From contig NZ_AUXS01000032.1 of assembly GCF_001625565.1 (NCBI RefSeq), positions 1 to 64,000 of the forward strand: a stretch of 64,000 nt of DNA. Direction: 5' to 3'. Position numbers and translations under genes: made by a program. The notes below the pieces were generated by a model, which did not search any database, was not told where the DNA came from, and saw only the letters and a program-made list of their open reading frames with translations. Of the stretch, positions 1 to 9,611 are shown in pieces. The stretch's first letter is position 1; every line of letters starts with the position of its first letter. Source of the stretch: Pseudoalteromonas luteoviolacea NCIMB 1944. GTDB taxonomy: Bacteria > Pseudomonadota > Gammaproteobacteria > Enterobacterales > Alteromonadaceae.

Positions 1-91
1 TGGCGGAGAGATAGGGATTTGAACCCTAGATACGCTATTAACGTATGCCGGTTTTCAAGACCGGTGCTTTCAACCACTCAGCCATCTCTCC
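1..91 (-). tRNA. tRNA-Ser(UGA)
   Basis: On the minus strand the sequence folds as a class II tRNA. The acceptor GGAGAGA (from base 91) pairs with TCTCTCC, followed by discriminator G and an encoded CCA at bases 3-1. The anticodon loop CTTGAAA carries anticodon TGA, flanked by an ACCGG/CCGG stem. The long variable arm (CATACGTTAATAGCGTATC) is typical of tRNA-Ser. The T arm GGGTTCAAATCCC is intact. The 3' end coincides with the window edge, so anything downstream cannot be seen. Confidence 0.97.
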
Positions 92-175
92 GTTGTTGGC
101 GCGCATCTTAAGGGCTATTCATAAATATGTAAAGTACTTTTTTGAACTTTTGACAATTATTATAAAATACCGAGC

Positions 176-547
176 TTAATAATATTGTTTTGGACGTCGC
201 GCCAAGAAAGCACAGACAATGCTTACAAATACGATGCACAGAAACACAGCGCCAGAATCAATAGCAATATGGATCAGCTTTTCCCAACTGTTAAACTTTT
301 CTGCCATTAACGGAATTACCGAAATAGATGCAACGACCATAAAAATCTTTAATGCTGCGAAAAAATCAAAACGCCGATTAAAGTTCATCCATGTGGTAAT
401 CAAAACAAGTAATAAAACAGGCGATGATAACGACACCCAAGCATTGCTAACATATATGAGCAAATAGTGGCAAATGATACACCCGAGTACACCCCATGTG
501 ATCCACACCCACCAATTTTCTCGTCGCTTTAGAAACAAATCTCCCAT
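176..547 (-). CDS. small integral membrane protein of unknown function
   Basis: A 123-residue hydrophobic protein that I cannot assign to a family. It shows about four candidate membrane segments: residues ~13-33 (WVWITWGVLGCIICHYLLIY), ~36-53, ~64-82 and ~93-114. Basic residues near the N-terminus (KRR) and at the end (RRPK) fit an inner-membrane protein with cytoplasmic ends. The ATG at 547 is preceded by a GATAGG-like ribosome site. It lies alone between the tRNA-Ser gene and the intergenic region before the siderophore receptor, and reads the same way as the tRNA. No catalytic motif is visible. Confidence 0.6.
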   Translation of the reverse strand: MGDLFLKRRENWWVWITWGVLGCIICHYLLIYVSNAWVSLSSPVLLLVLITTWMNFNRRFDFFAALKIFMVVASISVIPLMAEKFNSWEKLIHIAIDSGAVFLCIVFVSIVCAFLARRPKQYY

Positions 548-851
548 AACCTATCTTCTTATATTTATTCACAGGTAACAAACTAGGTACATCTATACTA
601 AGAATTACTAGACTAACAAACACAGTTTAAAAAACAACCAGCATACGATGAATTATTTTGCTCATCAGTAGTAAGGTTTTTATTAGGGTTTAGTAATGAA
701 CATAGCTTTAAGAGAAATTACTTTTTGAACGGGAAAATACCTCGCTGATAATCATAGACTCCGCAAATAAAACAAAATTTAAGTAAAACCCCTCTATTCC
801 ATTAAAAACTTAATATATGGCAATTTTTCAAGTTGTTATATCTAAATCAGC
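548..851. other. intergenic stretch without recognisable gene
   Basis: About 300 bases of AT-rich sequence between the membrane protein and the Fur-type promoter of the receptor gene. I see no ORF with coding character, no hairpin with a U-run and no repeat. Confidence 0.5.
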
Positions 852-892
852 TTGACTTCATAACGGCCATAACGATAATGCAAACCATTATC
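852..892 (+). promoter_or_regulatory. promoter with overlapping Fur box
   Basis: A -35 hexamer TTGACT (852-857) and a -10 hexamer GATAAT (874-879) are 16 bases apart. The -10 lies inside GATAATGCAAACCATTATC (874-892), which matches the 19-bp Fur consensus GATAATGATAATCATTATC at 16 of 19 positions, including all outer bases. A repressor bound there would block RNA polymerase. The site lies about 110 bases before the TonB receptor start, so iron-dependent repression of that gene is the natural reading. Confidence 0.8.
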
Positions 893-999
893 AGTTAACA
901 CCATATTTGGTACAAGCGTATGGACCGCATATTCCTTAACTGACTTCAGTTGCACCATTTATTGGTGTGGCATTCACTTGTTCTTCTGGATAGGATTTT

Positions 1000-3285
1000 A
1001 TGGACAACTCAACTTTTCAATCTTCTATTAAGCGCCGTGGTACTCTCCGCTTGGCTCCTATTGCTATCGCGCTTGCTTCAGCTATAACGGGTACTCATGC
1101 CTTTGCCGAGACCGAATCAGATAGTAGTCAATCTGCAAATGAAATTGAACGCATCTATGTGACAGCGTCAACGGCAGGCAACTACTCTGACGCAGCGACC
1201 AAGTCTGCGACAAAGATGATTCTTTCTTTGAAAGAAACGCCGCAGTCGGTGTCGGTTATTACTCAGCAACAATTGGAAGACTGGAAATCAGTTAATATCA
1301 AGGACATTTTGCAACACACCACAGGGGTTTATGCCAGTACATCTCGCAGCCATGACCGTCCATTTTTCATGGCGCGTGGCGAGCGAGTCAACTTAGTTCA
1401 AGTTGATGGCGTTCAGCAATTTCCGGGTGGCCGCCGTTCAGATGTAAATGGTGACGCCATTGCCTACGAACGTGTCGAAATTTTGCGTGGTGCAAACGGT
1501 TTAATGACTGGTGTGGGCTCCCCTACAGCAACCATTAACTTAGTTCGCAAACGTGCTATTAGCAAAGAACTAGACGGTCATGTAGGTGTAACCACTGGAC
1601 GCTGGAACAATAACCGTGTCGAGTTAGATGTTTCTACTCCACTTAGTAGTGACGGCAGTATTCGTGGCCGTGTTGCAGCAGCACACTATGATAGAGACTC
1701 TTTTGTAGACAGATATAGTCAGGAAAAAACTTCTGTTTATATGACAGCTGAAGCAGACTTAACAGAGTCTACACTTTTGCGTATCGGTTACGAGTATGCA
1801 GACACAGAGTCTTTGGGTGCAATGAATTCACACGCTGTTCCTTACTATTTCAGCGATGGCTCTTTGTTTAATGCTGACAGAAGTGATACGGGCCTTGCCG
1901 CGAAGTACAGCTCCTGGCCGCTTGAAGAAAATACTTATTTTGCAAGTATTAACCACGGTTTTGACAACGGGTGGCAGCTAAATACTATTGCAACGTATAA
2001 CACCATTGAGATGGAAGGCGGCAACCTGTTCTTTGTGTGGACAGATGACTATTACAATCCAGACGGAACCAATACACTAGGGCACAGCTACAATTTTGTG
2101 ATCAGTGACTCAAAAGACACGCAAAAGACATTTGATATTAACTTACAGGGTGGCTTCGAGTTTTTAGGTCGAGAGCATGACCTTATCGTCGGTTTTAATT
2201 TGTTTGATAGAGAGCGTGTTGGTTACAACAAAAAAGATGGTCAGCGCGATATCTCAATCGACAACATTAACTATTTCAAGTGGACAGGCGACGTACCGCG
2301 TTATTCATACACTAATTTAGGCACAGCTAACTACACCACAAATCATGATAGTAGCGGTATATATATAGCCACACGCCTTTCTCTTACTGATAATTTAAAG
2401 TCTATCATTGGTGTTCGACAAACCGATTGGGAAGTAGTTGAACATAGAACCAACCGCAAAACGGGTGAGTTTGCTCACAGCAAAGGCGGCAGCTATGAAT
2501 TAAGCAACGAAATTACACCATATGCAGGCCTCATTTATGATGTGAACGACGAGTTCAGTATTTACGCAAGCTATACCGATGCATTCGAGCCTCAAAACAA
2601 ATACGACAAAAATGATAACCTGCAAGATCCTGTAGTCGGCGACAGCATTGAAGCTGGTTTAAAGGCCGAAGTCGGGCTTTTAAACTTTTCTTTCGCAGTA
2701 TTTGAAAGCAATAAAAACAATGTTGCACAAGATGACCCAACTCAAAAGCAGCTCACACCAAATGGTAATACAGCAACCATTCTTATCGATGGTGCCAGAA
2801 CCAGAGGCTTTGAGTTAGAGCTCAGTGGTGAAATCTCTCCAGGGTTTAACATCTATTCAGGTTATTCATACGCTAAGACGGAAGATGAAACTGGTTACCC
2901 CCTGAATACCGAAGTACCAAAGCAACTATTTAACTTATACACAACATACGAACCAACTGAATTGATAGAAAATTTAACGGTTGGTTTAGGTGTCAACTGG
3001 AAAGACGGTTATTGGGTAAATAGTACCCGCCCTGCTGGCAATGGCGAATATTACGAAGCACCTTGGGGACCAATGCCTGTAGAGGTTAAAGAGCTTCGTA
3101 CTCACGGCTCTATCGCATTATTTAATTTGATGGCCCGTTACGATGTAACCGACAACTTAAGCGTTTCACTTAATGTAGACAACCTGTTTGATAAGAAATA
3201 CTACAACGCCATTTCTAAAAACCAAGGTTATGTCACGTGGGGTGAACCAAGGAATTGGAAGCTATCAGCAAGATATAACTTCTAA
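1000..3285 (+). CDS. TonB-dependent siderophore receptor
   Basis: Outer-membrane ferric-siderophore receptor of 761 residues, the usual length for this family. Residues 1-36 form a signal peptide with cleavage likely after AFA. A TonB-box-like segment IERIYVTAS (49-57) follows. The plug domain starts near residue 70 (LKETPQSVSVIT) and contains RVEILRGANGLMTG. The rest is a 22-strand barrel ending in aromatic F761 (ARYNF), the BAM recognition signal. ATG 1000 has TAGGAT upstream. The overall pattern resembles FhuE/FpvA-type receptors for hydroxamate or mixed siderophores, but the ligand cannot be read from sequence. A Fur box overlaps its promoter. No siderophore biosynthesis or ABC genes are adjacent, so it may take up xenosiderophores. 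Confidence 0.93.
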   Translation: MDNSTFQSSIKRRGTLRLAPIAIALASAITGTHAFAETESDSSQSANEIERIYVTASTAGNYSDAATKSATKMILSLKETPQSVSVITQQQLEDWKSVNIKDILQHTTGVYASTSRSHDRPFFMARGERVNLVQVDGVQQFPGGRRSDVNGDAIAYERVEILRGANGLMTGVGSPTATINLVRKRAISKELDGHVGVTTGRWNNNRVELDVSTPLSSDGSIRGRVAAAHYDRDSFVDRYSQEKTSVYMTAEADLTESTLLRIGYEYADTESLGAMNSHAVPYYFSDGSLFNADRSDTGLAAKYSSWPLEENTYFASINHGFDNGWQLNTIATYNTIEMEGGNLFFVWTDDYYNPDGTNTLGHSYNFVISDSKDTQKTFDINLQGGFEFLGREHDLIVGFNLFDRERVGYNKKDGQRDISIDNINYFKWTGDVPRYSYTNLGTANYTTNHDSSGIYIATRLSLTDNLKSIIGVRQTDWEVVEHRTNRKTGEFAHSKGGSYELSNEITPYAGLIYDVNDEFSIYASYTDAFEPQNKYDKNDNLQDPVVGDSIEAGLKAEVGLLNFSFAVFESNKNNVAQDDPTQKQLTPNGNTATILIDGARTRGFELELSGEISPGFNIYSGYSYAKTEDETGYPLNTEVPKQLFNLYTTYEPTELIENLTVGLGVNWKDGYWVNSTRPAGNGEYYEAPWGPMPVEVKELRTHGSIALFNLMARYDVTDNLSVSLNVDNLFDKKYYNAISKNQGYVTWGEPRNWKLSARYNF

Positions 3286-3308
3286 ACCAATCTCTCTTTC
3301 TCTCTAAC

Positions 3309-3333
3309 AAGCGAGCTGATCGGCTCGCTTTTT
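3309..3333 (+). terminator. rho-independent terminator after siderophore receptor
   Basis: AAGCGAGC (3309-3316) pairs perfectly with GCTCGCTT (3323-3330) across a six-base loop and runs into TTTTT. It lies 24 bases after the receptor stop codon. Confidence 0.85.
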
Positions 3334-3548
3334 CGCACACACCAAATTTAACGCTAAAATCGCAACGCCGCCATGTAAATTTATTGTTACACCCAATTAT
3401 TTGTTATTAATACTTATATTAACAATCTGTTTTAGAAACAAAGTGGTCAAACCTCTGTTTATTTATCCGTCAAATCTTGAAATCTAGGTGTATCTCAGAT
3501 TATTCCTATATTAGCTCAATTCCGAGCTATTAAAGGAAACGATACATC

Positions 3549-5150
3549 ATGAAAAAGGTTAATTTACTCCTGTCAGCGCTCACAATAATGACAGCTAATG
3601 CGTATGCTTCTCCACCTACAGATGTCCAACCAAATGTGGTTGGTGGTATAGAAACGCCAGCTTACTCAAGACCATATCAAGTTGCTCTGCTTATGAATGG
3701 CCGCCAAGGGTGCGGCGGAACACTGATCAGCCCAAATTGGGTATTAACAGCCGCCCACTGCCTCGATAGCGCTTCGACTTCGAGCTTAACCGTACGTGTC
3801 GGCGCACACTCAATCAGTCGTGGTGACGGTCAATCCATCAGAGTATCTCAGATTATAAACCATGAGCGTTGGCGCGGTGCAAATGGTATCCGCTCGGGCT
3901 ACGACATTGCTCTTCTAAAACTAGCCTCACCTGCATCGAATCAGTATACACCGGCAAAACTACCAACTGCCGCCATTGAATCTCAATATGCAAATGTCGG
4001 CGATTATGTCACTGTCTCTGGTTGGGGTCTTACCTCAAACCGAGGCAGACCGAGCGATGTATTGCGAGAAGCAGACCTACCGGTGATCAGCAATAGTAGC
4101 TGTAGCTCATTGCTAAACTTCTCTATTCCAGGTTCGGTGATTTGTGGTGGTGGCGAAGGCGGTCGCTCTGCCTGTAATGGCGACAGTGGCGGCCCATATG
4201 CGGTGCGTGTAGGTAGTGACTTCTACAGTATTGGAACAGTCAGCTGGGGGATTGGTTGCCAAGGGGCAACTGCTTTTACGCGTACTACTAGCTATATAGA
4301 CTGGATAAAACAAAAAACCGGGATTGGCGAAGACAACCCGCCAGTAGCAGATTTCTTATACGCAGTGAATGGAACTTCAGTCAATTTTACTAGCAAATCG
4401 ACCGATGACAATGGCATCTCTGGTTTCGATTGGCAATTTGGTCAAGGAAACGCCTCTTCATCGTTAGAAAATCCAAGCCATGATTATAATTCAGAAGGTA
4501 GCTTTAACGTTACTTTGACAGTAACTGATACCAAGGGACAAACCGATAGTATTTCAAAACTCGTTACTGTAGGCAAACCGACTGATTGCGCCGCGCAATG
4601 GCAAGCAACACAGAATTACTCACCTGGTGATAAAGTGACATTTAATGGTGTGGTCTATGAAGCAATTTGGTGGTCACAAGGTGCGCAGCCTGATCTATAT
4701 AGCAATGTATGGAAATCCAGTGGCAAATGTGATGGTTCAACAGGCCCGCTGCCTGTTGCTGATTTCACCATAGTAAAAAACAATCTAACCGTCTCGCTAC
4801 AAAATCAAAGTACAGGGGCAGTTTCATACTCATGGGACTTCGGTGATGGCGCTACTAGTAGTCTACAATCACCAACACATACGTACGCAGTAAAAGGTCA
4901 GTACACTATCACTTTAGTTGCAAAAAATAACAAGGGTGAATCAGCAACGTCCAGCAAGCTTGTAACAGTTGGAGAAGTTACAGGTGGGTGTGGTGGTTTA
5001 CCAACATGGTCTGCCGATGCTGTCTACCTAAAAGGTGACCGAGTTGCACACAATAATGCTATCTATGAAGCCAATTGGTGGGTACAAGGAGAAAACCCGG
5101 CTAATTCAGGTAACTGGGGTCCATGGACATATATCCAACCATGCAATTAA
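3549..5150 (+). CDS. secreted chymotrypsin-fold serine protease with PKD and chitin-binding-like modules
   Basis: A 533-residue S1-family endopeptidase. Signal peptide 1-20 is followed by a short propeptide and the zymogen cleavage point before VVGG (30-33). The catalytic triad is H70 (LTAAHC), D119 (GYDIALL) and S213 (GDSGGP). Cysteine pairs 55/71, 185/199 and 209/237 match the conserved disulfides. The residue equivalent to trypsin D189 is S207, so Lys/Arg specificity is unlikely and a chymotrypsin- or elastase-like pocket is inferred. Two repeats of PKD plus CBM5/12-like module follow: PKD 264-342, CBM 347-394 (YEAIWWSQG), PKD 401-475 (WDFGDG), CBM 481-532 (YEANWWVQGENP). ATG 3549 has AAGGAAA upstream. 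It probably acts extracellularly on protein associated with chitin or another polysaccharide surface. Confidence 0.9.
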   Translation: MKKVNLLLSALTIMTANAYASPPTDVQPNVVGGIETPAYSRPYQVALLMNGRQGCGGTLISPNWVLTAAHCLDSASTSSLTVRVGAHSISRGDGQSIRVSQIINHERWRGANGIRSGYDIALLKLASPASNQYTPAKLPTAAIESQYANVGDYVTVSGWGLTSNRGRPSDVLREADLPVISNSSCSSLLNFSIPGSVICGGGEGGRSACNGDSGGPYAVRVGSDFYSIGTVSWGIGCQGATAFTRTTSYIDWIKQKTGIGEDNPPVADFLYAVNGTSVNFTSKSTDDNGISGFDWQFGQGNASSSLENPSHDYNSEGSFNVTLTVTDTKGQTDSISKLVTVGKPTDCAAQWQATQNYSPGDKVTFNGVVYEAIWWSQGAQPDLYSNVWKSSGKCDGSTGPLPVADFTIVKNNLTVSLQNQSTGAVSYSWDFGDGATSSLQSPTHTYAVKGQYTITLVAKNNKGESATSSKLVTVGEVTGGCGGLPTWSADAVYLKGDRVAHNNAIYEANWWVQGENPANSGNWGPWTYIQPCN

Positions 5151-5159
5151 CAAACTGAT

Positions 5160-5182
5160 AGTAAAATGTAAATTTTACTTTT
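5160..5182 (+). terminator. weak AT-rich terminator-like hairpin
   Basis: AGTAAAAT (5160-5167) and ATTTTACT (5172-5179) form an eight-base stem followed by TTT, just after the protease stop. The stem is AT-only apart from one G-C pair, so it may be leaky. Confidence 0.4.
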
Positions 5183-5235
5183 AAAGCCATTCAGTCCCAT
5201 GTAATCTTGTAGGAAAAATTAGTCATACAGAGAGC

Positions 5236-6435
5236 ATGGGACTTAATCAACAAGATAGAACAGAACTCACCCGGTTAGGTGAAAGGATCCAAAAAACCTT
5301 TAATGCAGTAAAAGATACGTTACCCGATCATGCACAAACAATTGGCGGATTTACAAAGCACCTAGATTATAACCGCTCAAATAGCCAACGGTTTTTCTCC
5401 GCATGTAAAGCCAACAGTGGTTTGCAAGTGCTCGTTGAGTTGCCTGGTATCCACGCTCTAAAACTGCTATCACAAAAGCTCTCCCCTGAAATATCCCACT
5501 CGCTAATGAGCCAAGTAAATCAAGTTGTCACTTTGTTTATTCAGTGCATTGAAAATAATGCGAAAAGTCATGCAGACTTAAAACGTCGTATTCTTGCGCC
5601 ATTGCACCAAATAGATAACGGTGACGAAAACACTAACCACAAAGCCCAATTATATAAAGCGGCACAAGCACTTCTAAAATTTAGTGTTGAAGAAATATTT
5701 TGCGTCTATATTTTGCGTAAAAATCAGAACGATCCAAGATATTTACAAGAAGTCGCACTTATTAGTAAATCCGGTATAAACCGACAAGTTGGTGCAGTAC
5801 CTTTCGTGCAATTTTACACCCACCCTCACCCAGAGCACTTTAAAGGTCCCATCACCATTACGCGCTCTAGTACTTTGCAAACAAACGAGTTCACCCTTGG
5901 TGTCTCTAAAGAATATTCAAGCACTGGGTTTATAGAGGCTTTCAGTACTTATTCACCTAGCAATTCTGGACTGGTATTTGACCCTTTACCTAGCAATAAT
6001 TGTAACGTCACATTTGTGTTTAATAACCCCGACGAAGTAGTCAACCCGTTACATCAAAACAGCCCTTGCAGTTCCACAAGTCTATCGATTAAAAACCCAG
6101 CGAAAAAGCTCACTATGCTTGTTTTACTTGAAAAGCAAATAGATAAATGTAGTACCGTAAACATTGGCTGCTATCACAGCAACCAAAAAGTAGAGGAAGG
6201 TAAACTCAAGGCCAGTGACTTATGGACAGAGCGCTTTCCTGAGTTTCCCGAGCTTAAAATTACGTCTTTAGAAGAGCGCTTCGCGCACAGTCAATTGCAA
6301 CCAGCTCAAAAAGAAAAGCTGCGCTATTTGCTTGACGTCAGTGACACCAATACAAACGACTTTATCTGTTATGCAACAGAAGTAGATTATCCTATTTGGT
6401 CAAGTACCTATAGAATATACTTCGAGCATCAGTGA
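5236..6435 (+). CDS. conserved-looking protein of unknown function (399 aa)
   Basis: I do not recognise this family. No signal peptide or membrane segment is visible, so it is probably cytoplasmic. Residues ~1-75 are helical and include a segment (LDYNRSNSQRFFSACK, then LPGIHALKLL) that could be a helix-turn-helix or small helical recognition domain. This is inference only. The rest is mixed alpha/beta with no catalytic signature. The stop codon TGA (6433-6435) abuts the stop codon of the convergent FeS-photolyase gene at 6436. The start at 5236 is the first in-frame ATG and has GAGAG upstream. It is co-oriented with the protease 85 bases before it but probably separately expressed. Confidence 0.65.
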   Translation: MGLNQQDRTELTRLGERIQKTFNAVKDTLPDHAQTIGGFTKHLDYNRSNSQRFFSACKANSGLQVLVELPGIHALKLLSQKLSPEISHSLMSQVNQVVTLFIQCIENNAKSHADLKRRILAPLHQIDNGDENTNHKAQLYKAAQALLKFSVEEIFCVYILRKNQNDPRYLQEVALISKSGINRQVGAVPFVQFYTHPHPEHFKGPITITRSSTLQTNEFTLGVSKEYSSTGFIEAFSTYSPSNSGLVFDPLPSNNCNVTFVFNNPDEVVNPLHQNSPCSSTSLSIKNPAKKLTMLVLLEKQIDKCSTVNIGCYHSNQKVEEGKLKASDLWTERFPEFPELKITSLEERFAHSQLQPAQKEKLRYLLDVSDTNTNDFICYATEVDYPIWSSTYRIYFEHQ

Positions 6436-8007
6436 TCACAGCTTGTCCAAGTTGCTTAGAAGGTCTGAAGCATGCTTCAATATTTCGGCCTGTTGCTCAG
6501 GTGGCTTTTTACGCCATGTCGCGTAGACCATTCGGTTACGAGGATTAGCAGAAAACGTCTGTTCATGCTCGTTCATAAAGTGCCAATAGAGCGAGTTAAG
6601 TGGGCAAGCATTCTGTCCGGTAATAGATTTAATGTCGTAGTGGCAATTGGAACAGTAATCGCTCATTTTGTTGATGTAGTTACCGCTGGCTGCATATGCT
6701 TTAGAGCCAACAATTCCACCATCTGCAAACTGGCTCATACCACGAGTGTTTGGCATTTCTACCCATTCAATCGCATCAATATATACGCCCAGATACCACG
6801 CATCAACTTGAGATGGTTCGATACCAGCTATCAAACAAAAATTACCTGTCACCATTAAGCGCTGAATATGATGAGCATAGGCATAATCGAGGGACTGTTT
6901 AACAGCATGTTTTTGACAATTCATTTTGGTTTCTCCATGCCAAAACCAAACTGGTAAGTCTCGCTTTGCTTCAAGCGTATTTAATTGTCCATATCGCGGC
7001 ATATTGAGCCAATAAATACCGCGTACAAACTCTCGCCAGCCAACAATTTGCCTAATAAAACCTTCCACTTGTGCAATATCTATTTCATCTTCATGTTGAT
7101 GAAAATAAGCTATAGCAGTATCTACAACAAATTTTGGACTGATAATTTTGCTATTCATAGCAAATGACAGTCTAGAGTGGTACAGACTCCATTGTTTTTT
7201 TACATACATATCGTCAGCTTTGCACGTCATGGCATCTTGAAAAAAACCAAATTTACTTAATTGCGTTTCACAAAAAGAAACAAGAAGCGCCTTAGCTTGT
7301 TGTCTATTAATAGGCCACAGACATTTTGCTTCATAGGTACCAAAGGTGCTGACCTGATGCTTTTGTAATCTAGCAAACACATCACTCACATCATTTGCGA
7401 ACACCAAAGGTTCTGGGATGTGGGATAAGTCTTTTTGCTTCAACTTATTACGGTTATTAGTATCAAAATTCCACTCTCCTCCCACAGGCTGTCCATTGTC
7501 CATGAGAATATTAAACCTAACCCGCATTTTTCGATAAAAAGCTTCTAACCGATGCTTTTTTCCAGCGCAGAAATAGGTCGCTAATTCACTATCGGATAAA
7601 TAAAAGTGCTCTGTTTCATAACCTCGAGTACTCAATTTACTGTGTGCACAAAATTCACTAAGCTGTATGCGGAGCCGATACTCATCAGGCAGCTGATATT
7701 CAAAAGTCTCTATCGCATATTTTTCAAAAAGTGTATCTAATAACGTAGGTAAATCCTCATGAGGCTGAGTGTCATCTAGTGTTAAATGGACAACATGATG
7801 ACCCGCTTTTTGAAGCGCAAGCGAGAATGCCTTCATTGCTGCAAAAAATGCACAAACTTTCTGGATATGGTGTTTTACATAATTTGTCTCTTGGTGCAAC
7901 TCTGCTATCACGTACAAGGTGTTATCGTTTATACACTTGTACCATGAATGACTGGCATTGAGTTGATCGCCCAATATAAGTCGTAGCGTTTGGTAAGTTT
8001 TAGCCAT
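6436..8007 (-). CDS. FeS-type bacterial photolyase/cryptochrome ((6-4) photolyase-like)
   Basis: A 523-residue flavoprotein of the FeS-BCP group (Agrobacterium PhrB, Rhodobacter CryB). It opens with LRLILGDQLN, the hallmark start of this clade. Four cysteines C364, C452, C455 and C468 have spacing 88-3-13, matching the [4Fe-4S] ligands known from PhrB (C350, C438, C441, C454). The FAD-binding region includes GWREFVRG (323-330) and MPNTRGMSQFADGG (418-431). Family members repair (6-4) photoproducts using light or act as photoreceptors. The antenna chromophore is typically a lumazine. It is the last gene of the photoreactivation operon, six bases after the DUF2256 gene, and its ribosome site lies inside the end of that gene. 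Confidence 0.9.
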   Translation of the reverse strand: MAKTYQTLRLILGDQLNASHSWYKCINDNTLYVIAELHQETNYVKHHIQKVCAFFAAMKAFSLALQKAGHHVVHLTLDDTQPHEDLPTLLDTLFEKYAIETFEYQLPDEYRLRIQLSEFCAHSKLSTRGYETEHFYLSDSELATYFCAGKKHRLEAFYRKMRVRFNILMDNGQPVGGEWNFDTNNRNKLKQKDLSHIPEPLVFANDVSDVFARLQKHQVSTFGTYEAKCLWPINRQQAKALLVSFCETQLSKFGFFQDAMTCKADDMYVKKQWSLYHSRLSFAMNSKIISPKFVVDTAIAYFHQHEDEIDIAQVEGFIRQIVGWREFVRGIYWLNMPRYGQLNTLEAKRDLPVWFWHGETKMNCQKHAVKQSLDYAYAHHIQRLMVTGNFCLIAGIEPSQVDAWYLGVYIDAIEWVEMPNTRGMSQFADGGIVGSKAYAASGNYINKMSDYCSNCHYDIKSITGQNACPLNSLYWHFMNEHEQTFSANPRNRMVYATWRKKPPEQQAEILKHASDLLSNLDKL

Positions 8008-8013
8008 GGTTTT

Positions 8014-8157
8014 TTAACTCTCTTTAACGCGGCTCAAAGCACAGCGTTTCGAACAATATTTCACATTCGGCCAATCCCTTGCCCACTTTTTGCGCCAGGA
8101 AAACGAACGCTTGCATACAGGGCAGGTTTTCGTAGGTAAGTTCAGTTTTTTGTGCAT
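8014..8157 (-). CDS. DUF2256 zinc-finger-like small protein
   Basis: A 47-residue basic protein. It carries C12-x2-C15 (CPVC) and C35-x3-C39 (CSKRC), with a tryptophan/basic middle ([12 protein letters not shown]) typical of DUF2256. The four cysteines suggest one bound zinc. Its ATG (8157-8155) overlaps the stop codon of the preceding photolyase gene as TGATG, and its TAA at 8016-8014 is six bases before the FeS-photolyase start, so the genes must be cotranscribed. DUF2256 genes are often found beside photolyases. Their role is unknown to me; a DNA- or RNA-binding accessory is inference. Confidence 0.85.
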   Translation of the reverse strand: MHKKLNLPTKTCPVCKRSFSWRKKWARDWPNVKYCSKRCALSRVKES

Positions 8158-9611
8158 CACCCTTCCCTTACATGCGTCGCCAAAATACGTTTTGACTCTC
8201 TTTTAACGTCTTCTCGATTTTTCCAGTGCCATAACAAGGCTTGTGCTTTGGTATAACTTTCTTGTAAATTTATTATCGGTAACGGGTAATCAACACCAAT
8301 CTCAATGCCGTACATCAATTGCTCCATGTCCGTTAAACCCCAAGGCAAATGCACCAAAGGTGCTGGAATATTGTCAAGCTCCGGCACCCATTTTTTGACA
8401 AATATGCCCTCGGGATCTTTTTCTTCACCCTGTTTAACAGGGTTATAGATCCGTATCGTATTTATCCCGGTTACACCGGCTTGCATTTGAAACTGACTGT
8501 AGTGTATCCCCGGTTCAAAATCTAAAAATAACTTTGCCAAATGCGCGACCCCAACTCGCCAATCTAGCTCTAAGTGGTGACATAAAAAACTCACTAACAT
8601 GGCTCGCATTCTAAAGTTTAAGTATCCCGTTTTTATTAAGCATCGCATGCAAGCATCAACCATGGGTATGCCTGTAGTTCCTGTTTCCCAAGCACGAAGC
8701 CTCTCGGAGGCTTCATCACCATCAATCCTAGGCATGCATTCATATGCGCGGTTAACACATCTAAACTCCATCTCGCATTCACTCTCAAACTTCTGAATGA
8801 AGTGACAGTGCCAATGTAGCCTTGATGCAAAAGCCACAAGCGAGCGCCGCCATTGTGGCTTTTTCCAATTAGCCAAAACTGACTGGTATACCTGTTTCAA
8901 GCTCACATTTCCCCAAGCAAGGTGAGCTGAAAGCCTAGAACAATGTTTATGCGACTTCTCAGGGCTCGACAAAGAAAAAGCATACTCTTTTCCCCGACTG
9001 CCAAAAAAAGAGTCGATCGTAAGCCAAGCTTGAGTTTCTCCGCCGCTTTGAAAGTCAGCTGCATCGCTTTCATATTTAAAACGTGCTATGTCAACATGCC
9101 TATCGAATAGGTTACTAGCTGAAAACCAGTTAACCTGGCTACAATTAACGTCGAATAGCGGGCCACGCATGACTTGTTGCCAATGCTTGTCCCAGCAAGC
9201 TCGTGCTTTCAGTCCTCTGATCACCGCCCCTTGAGGAAATTCGCGCCAAGTAATATCGCGTTCATCGCACCACTGTGAGACTTGCTTATCTCTATCATAT
9301 GTAAAACCAACTCCAATCTCCTGATGAGAATACAAGCCATCTATACCCACCTCTTGGTTGATCTGCTCTAGCACTTCAAGGATCTCTCCATAAGCGCAAT
9401 ATAAACTTTCGGACGGGATATTGTGTGCGATGTCTTCCAAAGATTGTGCAATAAATCTAAGATGACGACGTGAGGTATGCTTATCTTTTACCGCGCTTGG
9501 CTCAAAGCAATAAAACAGTAGTATCGGTTTGCCCGATTGGCTGGCCTCATACAATGCTGCATGATCCTTAAGACGCAAGTCTCTCTTTAACCACACTAGG
9601 TTAACGCCCAT
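8157..9611 (-). CDS. photolyase/cryptochrome family FAD-binding protein
   Basis: A 484-residue protein with the N-terminal alpha/beta antenna domain ([18 protein letters not shown]) and C-terminal helical FAD domain. The FAD domain is seen in [45 protein letters not shown] and [19 protein letters not shown]. The core is that of class I-like CPD photolyases/cryptochromes, which split cyclobutane pyrimidine dimers with blue light. I cannot separate a repair enzyme from a photoreceptor by reading. Its start overlaps the cry-DASH stop by 11 bases and its stop overlaps the DUF2256 start, so it is the middle of a translationally coupled operon. Confidence 0.85.
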   Translation of the reverse strand: MGVNLVWLKRDLRLKDHAALYEASQSGKPILLFYCFEPSAVKDKHTSRRHLRFIAQSLEDIAHNIPSESLYCAYGEILEVLEQINQEVGIDGLYSHQEIGVGFTYDRDKQVSQWCDERDITWREFPQGAVIRGLKARACWDKHWQQVMRGPLFDVNCSQVNWFSASNLFDRHVDIARFKYESDAADFQSGGETQAWLTIDSFFGSRGKEYAFSLSSPEKSHKHCSRLSAHLAWGNVSLKQVYQSVLANWKKPQWRRSLVAFASRLHWHCHFIQKFESECEMEFRCVNRAYECMPRIDGDEASERLRAWETGTTGIPMVDACMRCLIKTGYLNFRMRAMLVSFLCHHLELDWRVGVAHLAKLFLDFEPGIHYSQFQMQAGVTGINTIRIYNPVKQGEEKDPEGIFVKKWVPELDNIPAPLVHLPWGLTDMEQLMYGIEIGVDYPLPIINLQESYTKAQALLWHWKNREDVKRESKRILATHVREG

